DNA from: Catenaria anguillulae PL171
Lineage: Eukaryota; Blastocladiomycota; Blastocladiomycetes; Blastocladiales; Catenariaceae
Length of the DNA stretch: 64,000 bases
Assembly (NCBI GenBank): GCA_002102555.1
Contig: MCFL01000005.1
Coordinates: 806,001-870,000 of the forward strand
Reading direction: 5' to 3'
This document shows, piece by piece, positions 9,953 through 20,832 of the stretch (position 1 is the first letter of the stretch; each line of letters starts with the position of its first letter). The position numbers were made by a program, and so were the translations under genes. A model generated the notes under the pieces. That model saw only the letters and a program-made list of their open reading frames with translations. It was not told the origin of the DNA and searched no databases.

Positions 9953-12034
9953 TCACGCCAAATCCATCCGCTCCCAAACCTGTCAGTAAAGCAAGAGTGT
10001 GAGCGACAAAACATGAACACAGAGCCTTTTGAAAAGTGACGGACCTGAATGTAACTCTCGCCCAGCGACACCATTTGCGGCATGATCTCCTCCACAATCA
10101 AATCCTGAATCGAATACCATTGATCTCTTGCCCGGTTGTACACCAGGCACTTGTACACGCCTTGGCCCGGCTCGGGCTTGCCCTCGTGAACAATATTGGC
10201 AATAATCGAGTACCGCGTTTCACCCACGGGGTTATCGACGTCTACAACGTACGGCAGCAGGATGGGGTCAGACATATGCACGTCAGATGGAGGCAAGGCG
10301 ACAATCAAGTATTAAGGGGCCGTACAGGGCGCAAGGTCAAGGCCACGGGTGGCGAAATTGACAATGGTTGGATTCTTTTCAAGCGTCCAGTTGTTCTTGA
10401 CGAAGCGCTTGATGTTGAGGATTAGGTACCGCGGCAGGCGAGTGATGCGGAACATTTTGATGGTGTCGCCGTATTGCTATTCACGCACGTGTCCACCGTA
10501 TCAAGGTGAGAGAAAGAGGTGAGCGTCAAGAACGCAATCAAGCACAGACGGTGGCGGTGTGCAACATACCCGAACGGTTCTGCCATTGTACTTGTCCAAC
10601 AACTCAACCAGTGCCACTTGCGGAATGATGTTGCGCTCATACTCGTCCTGAAACAGCGGAGCCGGCGGCAAATCAAGCCCGAGCATCAAGAAGGGTGACC
10701 GCGACTCGTCGATATTCCGAGCTGCATCAAACTCGCCCGGCTCGCTGATCCCCTGCTGCCGCTTGCTCTCGTTGAGTTGCTCTTCGTCCTCGGTCTTTGC
10801 AAGCACCTTTTGCGTTTGCACGGCAACCATGCCCTGGAACGTGTCAAAGATGAGCGGGGACTTGACGCCGCGCTTGGCGAGATTGGTGTGGAGTGTGTTG
10901 AGCAGCCAGGAGAGGAGCATGAATGGGTCACCCTGTTCCGTGATTTTGAATTGACGTTTGCTCGCGACATTGATTTCCTACCCAGCGAAAATGAATCATG
11001 TTGCGTGAGTATTGATGGAATGGCGGCGTCGGGTGCATGGAAACGGACGAACAAACCTGCAGCAGCTCGTGCGGAGATACTTGACCCTTGAACGCCCGCG
11101 AGTGCCACATTTTGCGCAAGAGCAGACCAAACTGCTGAACCAGCGGTGAGTTGCCAGACAGGCCGAGCGCGTCATCGGATCCAACAAGGTTGCCGTGGGA
11201 CAAGAAAAAATCACGAATCGGGCGGACGTGAGCCAAGGTTTGAATCACCACGTTGACGTAATCGGTCGACTTGACATTGTTCAGGCCAATAAAGCCGGGA
11301 AGATAGGGCTTGTAGGTGAGATCGAGCGAAGTTTTGGTTTGCGAATCGAGCGCTGCGACCTGAGCTTGACTGTACATCGGGTTCACCACGGACTAGCGAT
11401 GGAAACGGAGGTTGTGTGTGTGAGGGTGACGGGAGGCAAACATGGATCGCCACAGAAAGACAGTCCACACACACGGACCTTGATATCATTCAGAGACGCA
11501 TCCTCTACCTCGTATCCATCGGGCAAGACGTAAAACTTGAGCGTGGTCAGGTTGAGAAACACTTGGTGATTGTCGCTCAATGAATGAGTGTACGCATGTG
11601 ACGACTGGCCACGGCCTGTGAGAGAGGAGAGCAAAGGATGAGCGTTGAATGATCCCCAAGAGCAAGTAGACTGGGTAAGACGGACCCTGAAAGTACTTTC
11701 CGCACACGAGGCAGGCGTAAACGTTGACGTTGGACAAGCTGACTGAGCACACTTTTTCAAAGTCAAAGTCGAGAGCTGATCGCCGAATGGTGTCGAGGTA
11801 CAGCGCATCCGACCGCGGCCCACCGTTGGATGTCCGGGTTGGCTTGTGCGGCAGCTCGTCGTCGTCGTCGTCGTCGCTCTCCTCCTTATCAATGTCCTCC
11901 TGATCCTCGTTCCGCGTGGTACGGTCGTCGTGTGAGATGTGTGATGGCTGTTCTGGCGAGGAGCCTGATTGAGGAGCAGCACCGGCATCCAAGACTTGAT
12001 TCCGTTTGGCTCGCTTTGCAGGAGGTTGTGGCAT
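9953..12034 (-). CDS. USP39: Spliceosomal USP39/Sad1 (inactive ubiquitin-specific protease)
   Basis: ATG at 12034, TGA at 9953. Seven or so exons. An acidic, Lys-rich N-terminus ('KEESDDDDDDE') is followed by a UBP zinc finger ('NVNVYACLVCGKYFQGRGQ', 'SSHAYTHSLSDNHQVFLNL', 'FYVLPDGYEVEDASL') and a USP fold from 'PGFIGLNNVKSTDYVNVV' to 'SYIQVWERMDLA'. In active USPs the first block carries a catalytic Cys; here the position is Asp. The C-terminal His block reads 'GQGVYKCLVYN', also without the catalytic His. Both losses match human USP39 and yeast Sad1, which act in U4/U6.U5 tri-snRNP assembly rather than as proteases. The reading frame is intact throughout. Nuclear protein. Confidence 0.93.
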
Positions 12035-12726
12035 GGTGGATTGTGTATACAAGGGTCGAGATCTGGCTGTATTTTCGTTCATGACATTAACTGCTTCATC
12101 CTGCTCACAATCAACGGGAACGCCGAGCAAACGCCACGCATGATTTGCCCATATTCCGTCCACATAGATATTCATATTTATATGTTGGTTTTAAGAATCA
12201 AATGCAGGATAGGTTTCAGCTCGTAGTTCCCCTGGTTTCAATCCGGCAAGTGCATCGTGGCCAGTCGCAGCCTCCGTCGTCGCGAAATCAGGATCATGGT
12301 GGAGATCAACATCTTGATGCGTTGCTTGAATGCCTGCGTCCATGGCTTTGATTCGTGAAAGGGCGCACAGCGGCACGAACCAAAGGAGCCAGTGCTGCTT
12401 GACATGTGGCAGTGGTAAAGTCCCGCATGGTAGCAAGTTGGCGGAACTAGCGTGAGTGACAAGACGAAATGACCCGAGTACAGAGTTCGGTTGCTCGGTT
12501 TGATCAGCGGCGAATCGCAGACTTTGAGAGCTGCCGATCCAGCAGAAGGGGCCGCAGAATGTCCATTTTTTGGCCAATGTTACTGATATCATGTTGTGGA
12601 CAACCGCCTTGCGCCGGCTGCCGCCACTCCTCTCCATACTCAAGGAGCAAGGAAAGAATCCAATGTACGTAACGACCGCCCGGCAACGCATGCAATCCTG
12701 ACCGTCAAGCAAATGACTGCTCAACC
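12035..12726. other. Intergenic, possible gene remnants
   Basis: About 690 bases between USP39 and the repeat protein, divergently oriented. Minus-strand frames at 12238-12700 are open for up to about 190 codons and contain some plausible stretches, but no family is recognised and no single frame is favoured. I do not call a gene. Confidence 0.35.
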
Positions 12727-15199
12727 ATGCATCTCGGCCACCGGCACCCAGACCCGCCACCCGCCCTTGCGGACCTCTTGGACCCGATCCTCGCTATCAC
12801 CGTCCAACTCGTGGCCACCTCATCGCTTTGGAACCACGGCCATCTCTCAGCCGCTCAATGCCCTGCCGCGCTCTGCCGCGCCACTCGCAACCAAGGCTGC
12901 GCTCGTGCAAATGCCTGCCGTCACGCTCGACACGGCCGCCAAATGCGGCAACGTGGGCTTGTTGCGGTTCATGCACGCATGGAGCAAAAAGCCCAATGGG
13001 CGTCCGTTGCAGTACACGCCGATCGGGCTTGTGGCAAATGCAATGCTAGTTGGGTCGATTGACGTGCTTGATTGGTGGATCGACGAGTCGAGTGGTGTGT
13101 ATCTGAATTGGGATTGGGATAACGAGCAAATGCTCGACGCCCTGATGGGCGAGCATGGGATCAAGATTCTGGAATGGTGGGCTCGCCGTGGCTGTCCCTT
13201 TATCGAGCACCCTTCATTTCCGGCCGTGTTGCTGGCTGCAAGTAAGGCCGGTCGCGTGGATACTCTCAAATGGTTGTTGGCGCACATTCCCGCAGAAAAG
13301 ATGTTGCAGTACAGTGGAAAATCGTCGAGGAACGACGCAGTCAAGGCGGCCGCCGAAAACGGTCATGTGCACGTCTTGGACTTTTGGCTGTCACAGGGTG
13401 ATGCCTGCGTGATTCCAAAGCCAGACTTGACTGGCGCATTCTCGGCCGCCATACACGGAAATCAAGTTGGCGTATTGCAATGGTTGGACTCGCACCCGCA
13501 ACTCGTCAATGCTGTCAAGAGCATGTGGCAACAAAGTCAATCGTCGAATCGCGGTCGCGAATACGTTTTGGCGGATGCCGTCAAACGTGGCCTTCTCGAT
13601 TGGATGGTCAAGTTTGGACTGGAGCCGTACCAGCGCGAGTATCTCGATGCTTGCTTGAATGCTTGCAAGGCCGGTGATTTGGATACCGTCAAGCGCTTGA
13701 AAGAGTTGGGATTCTGGAAGGGATCGCGGCTGCAGCTTGTTGACGCGGCCGTGGGTTCGGCAAACTTGGCGTTGCTCGACTGGATTCGTTTGAATACCGA
13801 TGCCACAGCACCGGCTTCCAAGAAAAGAACCGGCGGGTTTGGGTTGCCTATTCTTTGGCCGATCTGCGTCGGATCCGCTTGGCACTGCTTGTGAAAAGGG
13901 ATTGTCCCTTGTGCTTGAATGGTTGATCCAGAACGGCTTTGACATGACGACCCAGCCGCCTTGTTCGAGCGAGCTATCACCAGCGGTCAAGTCGTCATGC
14001 TTGACTGGCTTTGGGATCATGTTCCTGACGTAAGGAGATTGTTGTGTTGAAAATCTGGACGATTTCTTGGCGCTTGCAAGCCGCAAGGGCCACGTTCACG
14101 TTCTCGACTGGATGAATGCCAAGACGCTCGAGGACGCTTGCCATCAGCGATTGAGTCGCTGTCGCTGCGGGCCACGTTAGAGGCGACATGTGCGCTTCAG
14201 CTTGACGTGTTGAACTGGTGGGAATCCTTGCTCGATCCCCAAGGCGCAGGCGGTCAAGGTCCTGGGTTTGCCGCTTATGCGGTTGTTGATTGGTCGTCTC
14301 GGACCAACATGTTTGCTGCAGCATTCGAAACGGGCCGTGCTGACATTATCCAATGGTGGTTTCACGAGCCCGGGCCTTTGAGGGGCACACAAGTCGCGGG
14401 ACACCCGTACATGGCCGCGTTATGCCCGACAAACGATGGCTCGCTCAGGGCGGCTCGCATGGAGGCACTCACGGCGTGGGTCGGCGCCAATCAGCCCATG
14501 GATTACGCTCGGTGCATTCACGAGGCGAGCATTTCCGGCCTGGTTGAAGTCCTTGATTGGCTGTACAAGATCGTGCAGGTCCCGACGGCAGACTTTGTGC
14601 GAGCATGGAGTTCGAAAAAGTACTATGGCGATTTTGAAGAGATGCATTACGAGGGCTACGACCGCTTCAATCATGGCGAGTCACTCTTGTGGTGGCGGGC
14701 CAACTTGCCGCAAGTGTGCACGAAGCTTGAGGTCAATCGTGGGCACTATTACAACCCGATCCATGTCTTTACCCTCGAGTACGTGCTCAAGAGCTCGGGA
14801 CTGTACGACGTCCACTGGCCGTATCTCATGTCCAAGCTTGGGAATGCGCCGTTGCTGGCGTACATTCACCAACAAGGCTACTACGACGAAGATCTGTATC
14901 GGACTCAGTGTGAGCCGTCGTTGCTGATTGCGAGCCAGCGCGATTGCTGCAATGTCCTTGAATGGTGGAAGCGTGAATCTGGACAGGAAATCAAGCTTCC
15001 GTTGGATATTGTCGAGCATCGTCACGAGGTGGGCAAGCACGCCAAAGTGTGGTGGACTTTGTCTGGGCTGGTTCAAGAAGGTGCAGATATCCAGGCGAGC
15101 GACCATCCGGACGAGGAAGGAATTGGAGCAACGAGCCAAGCGTTGGAGTCGCTTCTTTCAGTCGCAGAAAACGTGACCCAGGGGTGCGAGACGCAGTAG
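12727..15199 (+). CDS. F-box/ankyrin-like repeat protein of the 'LDWW' type (composite frame)
   Basis: ATG at 12727. The first 60 residues ('LADLLDPILAITVQLVATSS') resemble a short F-box-like helix pair. About a dozen repeats of 33-45 residues follow, each with a 'hVLDWW' core preceded by Ala/Gly-rich turns: 'SIDVLDWWIDE', 'HVLDFWLSQGD', 'VGVLQWLDSHP', 'GLLDWMVKFG', 'ALLDWIRLNTD', 'LVLEWLIQNGF', 'HVLDWMNAK', 'LDVLNWWESLL', 'DIIQWWFHEPG', 'EVLDWLYKIV', 'NVLEWWKRES'. These are degenerate ankyrin repeats of a type that I associate with large paralogous families in Blastocladiomycota. Role unknown; probably protein binding, perhaps as an SCF substrate adaptor. At least four frame breaks occur (near 12850, 13860-13900, 13955, 14040 and 14140). 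The neighbouring repeats keep the pattern across them, so a very young pseudogene or base errors are possible. Confidence 0.7.
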
Positions 15200-15450
15200 G
15201 AAGTCGGTGTTTTTCGTCTCAGCATTGAATGTTTTTGTGTCATTTTGTGGAAAGTGATTGTTCTTGTGTCATTGCGTGTGCTGTTGGACTGTTTGTTTGA
15301 ATAATGTGTCGAGCTCGAAGCGGGTTCAATGGCCGTGTCTCACGGCGAGTGGACACAAAACAGTTGAATGTGCATTTGTAGTCTCAAAAACGTATGTACA
15401 CAGGAGCGAATTGTCGCATTCGTCACTTGACATGTCAACCTTGCGCGAGG

Positions 15451-17084
15451 TCAATCCGCCTTACGTCTCAGACGTGTGCTCCTCCTCACTGCCTTGGACC
15501 CACTACCCGTGGCCTCCTCCTGCTCATCCGCAACTACTTCGGCCTGCTGAGCATCTGGCGCTGGCTCTGCACTTCTTTGCCCGTCGCTCCGCGCCTTGCC
15601 CAAACTCCTCTTCCACATCAATCCACCGGCAACCGCACTCACGCCACACAATCCTGCACACAACAGCAAGACCTTATCCACCGGGTCAGCGCCAACCCTA
15701 GTCAACAATCCAACCACAATAGCATTGAGCGGCACGCGAAACATGGACAGCACCGTTCCCCTGACCTGCTCGGGAATCACTTTTGACCGCAACGAAAAGA
15801 TGAGGGGAAAGTACAGGCCGACGGTGAGCTCAAAGAAACAAAATGCCATGAAGCGCGCGAGCAAGGACGCGGATGTTGCGGCAGCGTACAGCGCCACGAC
15901 CGCCGTGAGCATGCTTGGGATGAGTAAGGTTTCGCGCGACACGGGTGCGAGGTTGCAGAGAGTGGACCCGATCATGCAGAAGATCATGAAGGTGGCAAAG
16001 ATGAGGCCAAAGGGAAGGCCAGAGTCGAGCGATTTGGCTGGGTAGTTTCACGTGGGACGAAATAGCGGTGGAGTGTCAGTGGTTCGACCATGGACCAATA
16101 AAGAGGGAGCCGTGACGTTGAAAGTCAGGAATGGCTATACGTACCGTATTCGTCAAGGGCCGCTCCAAACAGGCACACAAACCCGTACATGGCGCCCTCA
16201 AAACACGCCTGCACAATGCCCACGTACGCAATGGCGGGTTCCTTCTTGATCGCACCCCAAACACTGACCTGTCCCTGCGAAGCAGACGTCGTAGACGACG
16301 ACGTTTTCGCGCCATAATTCTCGGTCCATGACCACGCCACCACGAACGACCCAATCGCTGCGGGTACAATGGCCAGCAAAAATGGCACCCTGCTCGTGCC
16401 CAAGGCATCTGCGGCTGCATTTGCCACTAGGCCCGCGCCAATCGCCACCAAACTGTTGAGCGTCACTGCCGAAGAAAAGAGGCCACCGAGCTCGGACCCG
16501 GGGAACCCGCGTTTAAAGTACTCGCTCGTCATCCATGTTTCAAAAACGGAAAAGAGCAGCGACGTGGAAATGCCGCCAAACACACGCCCGGCAATCAGGA
16601 GCGGCAGCGATGGGAACTGAATGCAGATGCAGCTTACAGCAAACGTGATCGGGTACAGCAGGCACAGGCGGCGGCGGCCGTACGTGTCGCTGAGACTGCC
16701 GAGGTAGGAACCGAGGACGGCCGACGACAGAAAGCCGACAATCGAGAGCGACGAGATCCATGCGAGGTCGAGGCCGTGTTCCTTGTAGACAGAATACAGA
16801 TATGGCCCGCACAGCCAGTCGGAGGCGTTGACGAGGAGGTAGACGAGGAGGTAGTTGCGGCGGAAGGCCGTGAACTCGGCTTGGAGCGCTGGGGTTGCGA
16901 ATGCCGACGACGAGGCAGAAGATGCGCTGGCGGTGGAGGATGACCGCAAGTGCGCCGCGGCGAGCAGCGAGGCGGCAGTCACGGCGGCTGTGTAAAAGAC
17001 GGAGGCGAACATGATTGTGGTCCAGGGCAGGTACGAGTGCAGTTCCTTTGGCCACGCTGGGTTTGGGATTGTTGTGATGGGCAT
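15451..17084 (-). CDS. MFSD5-type major facilitator (molybdate-anion transporter)
   Basis: Exons 17084-16145 and 16037-15451 join in frame to give about 508 residues. The order of motifs follows MFSD5/MOT2: 'LLVNASDWLCGPYLYSVYKE', 'GSYLGSLSDTYGRRRLCLLY' (the MFS loop 2-3 motif), 'AGRVFGGISTSLLFSVFETW', 'WSWTENYG', 'GIVQACFEGAMYGFVCLF', 'FCFFELTVGLYFPLIFSLRS', 'KVIPEQVRGTVLSMFRVPLN'. Twelve membrane helices are expected. In algae and human the family takes up molybdate with high affinity to supply the molybdenum cofactor. The C-terminus is a charged tail ending in 'RRSTRLRRKAD'. The start ATG lies in good context and the frame is intact. Intron donor GTACGT. Confidence 0.88.
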
Positions 17085-17453
17085 TCCATTGGCGAACTTG
17101 AACTAAGGGCGACGTCAGGGTTTTGTACTTTGGCAGACCTGGACGTGGATGCAACGCAATCCCTAATTCACGATTCAGGCCGAGGCTCACAGCCGTATAC
17201 CAGATTCATGACATTGTGAGGGAGCGCTTGCCCTTAATCATGTCGGCGCAAAGGCTGGGGGCCGCTCCCTCCCAGCAACTTGGTCAACTTCATGTGCGGA
17301 CACGGCAAGCCTCGTCCGCAAAGGCGGCGCGTGACAATGAGGACATGCGCCAGACGATCACGACATCGTCTTCCACCATTTACCCTGTTCCCACCATCCA
17401 CACCGTGCAGGCTGCCGCGCAAACCCATTGCACTCGTTGCCACTTCGAACCAC
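17085..17453. other. Intergenic, shared promoter
   Basis: About 370 bases between the divergently transcribed MFSD5-type and TMEM216-like genes. No RNA gene or repeat is seen. Confidence 0.45.
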
Positions 17454-18129
17454 CATGTCGACGCCAATGTCTATCAGCTCGCCATTGAAGCAACATGTGC
17501 GAGGCATTGCATCTTTACACCCTGTTCCGTTCGAGTGCCCCGTTGACGAGCGCGATCGTGTGTATTGACTTAGCCAGCACCAGCGCTCATCTGCCAGATT
17601 GCTCTCGTATTGGGGAGTGCTATCTGCCAGTTGCATTCCTGATCAATCTGGGATCATTGGTGTACAAAGCGCTGCTTCTCCCGTATCCGCCCGAATCGCT
17701 CATTCTCGAGTTTGTAATTGCCTTGGCCTGGTACCCGCTGGAGCGATTCAGGCTGTACTATGGTATCGATGGTTTCTTGCCCGCAGCATGCTCAAGGCAC
17801 AGTTGTTGATTCTTTCCTGGGTTGTATGTACATGCCTTTGCACAGGAAGCAAAGGCAACTTGACAGAGTCTATCTCGAGCTTGATCCTATTTCTCATTAC
17901 CAGTCTCATTGTACCGGTGACCTGGCTTTTCTTCATCTTGTGGCAAACCTACGTGTGCGTCCATTGACGGCATCATTCATGACGAGGGCGCGCCTGACTG
18001 ACTCGGCAAACACGTCCATCTAGCCTGCAAATCGACGTTTGGATCCATTCCATTTCGCTGACGCTGGCCGGTATCCAACTGGCTGGCTCCTTACTGGTCC
18101 TTGTCTTTTTGATCCGCAACCGCGCTTGA
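17454..18129 (+). CDS. TMEM216/TMEM17-family transition-zone membrane protein
   Basis: The family (Pfam Tmemb_17) sits in the ciliary transition zone with the MKS/NPHP complex and gates entry to the flagellum. Four hydrophobic segments are seen. The strongest block is 'FLINLGSLVYKALLLPYPP' followed by 'LILEFVIALAWYPLERFRLYYG', closely matching 'FLYKGVLLPYP...LxLDVVxLxLYLGIExIRLFxG' of TMEM216. Next comes 'SKGNLTESISSLILFLITSL', where the GxKGNL motif is shared with TMEM216, then 'WLFFILWQTYV', 'LQIDVWIHSISLTLAG' and 'SLLVLVFLIRNRA'. Introns lie near 17761-17848 and 17950-18022. The 5' exon (ATG 17454) is the least certain part. Such genes are lost in fungi without flagella, so it argues for a zoosporic fungus. 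Confidence 0.72.
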
Positions 18130-18209
18130 CGCAACCATTTATTGCTCACGTCCAACGAATGAATACAACGCAATGTATACCCGCTCGAGTGAGAAACCAA
18201 TCGACCCCG

Positions 18210-18221
18210 AAACCCTAAACT
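18210..18221 (+). promoter_or_regulatory. Telobox-like motif (AAACCCTAAACT)
   Basis: A single copy of a telomere-type sequence lies in the 92-base gap between the convergent TMEM216-like and RPC4 genes. It matches the plant-type telobox AAACCCTAA. It is less telling than the clustered copies at 49845-49898, but it is longer than chance would readily give in 64 kb. Function unknown. Confidence 0.4.
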
Positions 18222-19418
18222 TTATTCGCCCATCTCCTTGATCTCCTTTTCCCGACTCGCCAACAGCGCATCCAAGTTTGGAGCACAATCATGTGTGACG
18301 CAATGTCGCCAATGTTGAATGCTTGGTGCATGTTGGGATCAATGGCAACGAGCTGTTGATGGAACGACACCTTGGGTGCAACATTGACCTGGAGTGCGCA
18401 AATCAGGGCGTGTGTGAGCGACCAGCATGAATTCCGGCAGACAGGCAAAGACGTACGTCAAACACATGCTCGCCCATGACCAGCTGTACCCTTCCCGATT
18501 GCCGCACAATGAACCTGCCAACGAGCCCCTCGGGCTTGCGCGTGTAGGTCGTCTTTGGCGGCTCGGGCTCGGTGCTTGGCGTAGCGGAGCGGCGTGGCGG
18601 TTGCTGCTGGGCGCCAGCAGGCTCATCGACCCAGTATTCGGGGCCTTGAGTTGCATGGGCATGCCCGGCGTTTCGATCGAAACGGGCAGTGTAGATTCGT
18701 CAAATGGCGGGAGAATGGGTGGCAGTTGGATGAGGTGGAGCGTTGATGTGTCGGATTGGAAGTGACCTGTTGACGAGATATACAAACATCGAGTCAGTAC
18801 AAGTGCCGACAAAGGCGGAGTAGGTGGCGATATGGAACTTACGTGAAGGCCGATCATCCACATCCATCTTGTCTTCACTGCCGCCAGTATCTTCTTTCTT
18901 GACCTTGAACAGAACCGGATCCGCATCCTCGCCACCCAACACGCTCCGCATATCCACATACTCGTCTGCATCGCCCTCGCCCTCGCCTCTCTCCTCTTGA
19001 CCGACGGATCATATGCATTCACATCAATCATGGTCCCAAACCCGGCCGCGCCGCGCCCGCCAGACAATGACGGGCCCATGGAAAAAGGGCCCGACGCCAC
19101 GGGTGCCGGAATACCCCCGCGTCCACGGCCGGGTCCGCCAGGGCCCTGGTGCGCGTCATCAAAGTCGCGGCCACGACCACGACCACGGCCACGTCCGCCG
19201 CGATCGGATTGCAAGCCACCGCCGCGCCCACCACGACCGCCACGGCCGCCTCGGAATGAGCCGTCTGCTGGAGTGGGCGACGACGAGCCGCTGCCGCTGG
19301 ATGAGGACGAGGATCCGAGCAGCGCAGATGGCTGGACTGGCGGTTTGCGGCGTTGAGGGACAACGGGTTTGAAGATGCGCTTGGGTTTGGTGTCTTGTGG
19401 GGGCTGTTGGTCAGACAT
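18222..19418 (-). CDS. RPC4: RNA polymerase III subunit RPC4 (Rpc53/POLR3D)
   Basis: ATG at 19418, TAA at 18222. The N-terminus 'KPKRIFKPVVPQRRKPP' matches the basic 'FTPxVPxRRK' opening of RPC4. It is followed by Ser and RGG tracts ('FRGGRGGRGGRGG', 'GGRGRGRGRGRDF'). The conserved C-terminal dimerisation region is clear: 'PEGLVGRFIVRQSGRVQLVM', 'GEHVFDVNVAPKVSFHQQLV', 'FNIGDIAS', then 'THDCAPNLDALLAS'. RPC4 pairs with RPC5 (Rpc37) in a TFIIF-like heterodimer that acts in Pol III initiation and termination. Introns lie near 18391-18453 and 18765-18842. Two frame switches (near 18985 and 18310) each fit one missing base, and the restored ends read as family sequence. The gene is essential elsewhere, so sequence error is more likely than decay. 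Confidence 0.85.
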
Positions 19419-19681
19419 GTTGCTAGGTGTGATTAGGCGTCCGTTGTATTTGCATGTGCATGGGATTATGGATCATGGATACGCTTCTCGTGCACGGTTG
19501 CCGCGCTCAAGTCAAGTTGAGCCGAGTCGAGTCTGGGCTGGTCAGCAGCACGTGAGATGGCGTGTTCTGCTGCCAACCGTGTTTGAGAGCGCCTCTCTCT
19601 GCCCGGGTAGCTCTCTTCACCTCCATCTTAATCATTCAGTATTGATGGCACACACAACGATTACGATAAGACAAGAACAAG

Positions 19682-20693
19682 ATGGACGTGTATGCGCAAC
19701 TGGCGCGCAACAAGTCAAAGCAGCACCAGCGGCCCACAAACCTCACGCTGGGCTCGTCCCAGTCCAACCTGCTGTCTCACCCCAATGTCTCAGACCATAG
19801 CCAACAGCACCAGCCAGCCTCAGCCTCAGCCTCAGCCCATCGTCCGCCACTCAACGGGACTCTCGCCGCCGCCCATCCCCTCCATCCTCGGGTCGCCGCC
19901 CCCACCTTCGCCGCCCCTCCCGCCCCAGCAACCCTCGCTCCCGACTCGCTTTCTCCGGTCACTGTCGTCGTCCATCCTGCCTACCACCACCTCCTCCTCC
20001 TCATCCACCGACCACTCGGCCCACGCTCACGATCTGATGATGCACGCTCTACACACAGCACGGGCAGCACGTCGCGCGCGCTTGCCGCCTCGTCTTCATC
20101 CGCCTCGCTGACCTCCTCATCCACCACACTCACTGGCCCTCCACGCACACATTGGCGGCCCGACGAGCAAGCCTCGCACTGTGTCGAGTGCGGCATCGCA
20201 TTCAACCTTATTCAGCGCAGGCACCATTGCCGCAAGTGTGGTGACATCTTTTGCGCCAATGCTCGGCGTTTCAGGCCCGCCTCGACGACGCCTTGCAGTT
20301 TCCGAACACGCTGGACATCTCGTGCGCGTGTGTAAAGTGTGTTATCGCGCAGCAGATCGTGACCGGTCCGACCCGAGGGCGTTGAGGAGGGAGGTGGAGA
20401 GATTACGGACGCACAAGTTGATGCTTGAGCGCGAGCGGAGTGCGAGGTTGGAACAAAGTATGCAGCAGGCCACTGGGCCAAGTGCAAGTGCGGGCGGCGA
20501 GTTGACGAGTGCCGGACCGGCATTGGCCACGTTGGCTGTTGCGGCGGCACCCGGCGGCGTTCAGTTGACCTCGACAAGTCAGCCAATGGCGGCTCCAGCG
20601 AGGCCGCAGCAGCCCGGTGAAGCTGACAAGGACAAGGATGGGATTGGCATGTTGGGGTCGGTGCCGTCGGATTGGAATTGGTCCACTTTTTGA
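19682..20693 (+). CDS. FYVE zinc-finger protein with coiled coil (frame disrupted)
   Basis: ATG at 19682, TGA at 20693. A Ser/Pro/Gln-rich N-terminal half leads to a FYVE domain from about 20153. The marks are 'WRPDEQASHCVECGIAF' (WxxD motif and first Cys pair), 'RRHHCRKCGDIFC' (the R(R/K)HHCR signature), and further on 'LVRVCKVCY' (the RVC motif). FYVE domains bind PI3P on endosomes. A basic coiled coil ('ALRREVERLRTHKLMLERER') and a disordered tail ending 'DWNWSTF' follow. Inside the zinc finger the frame shifts near 20258 and again near 20300; another switch is likely near 19790 and 20045. All eight expected Cys/His positions exist when the three frames are read side by side. A sequence error is therefore likely, though a recent pseudogene cannot be excluded. 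Confidence 0.72.
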
Positions 20694-20832
20694 ATTGTGT
20701 GAGAGGCCGTTTTGTGCGAGTCTGCTTCGGGATTAACACTGTCTTCTCGGCAAGAAATATAGTATTTCATGTGATAAAGTATAAATGGTTTGACAGAATC
20801 AAAATCAAAAGGTGCAATAACTAATCGGTGTG

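Noticed and set aside
10000-11400. Active ubiquitin-specific protease
   Set aside because: The catalytic Cys and His positions are substituted (NNVKSTDYVNV and GQGVYKC), exactly as in USP39/Sad1, so the gene is a splicing factor and not a protease.
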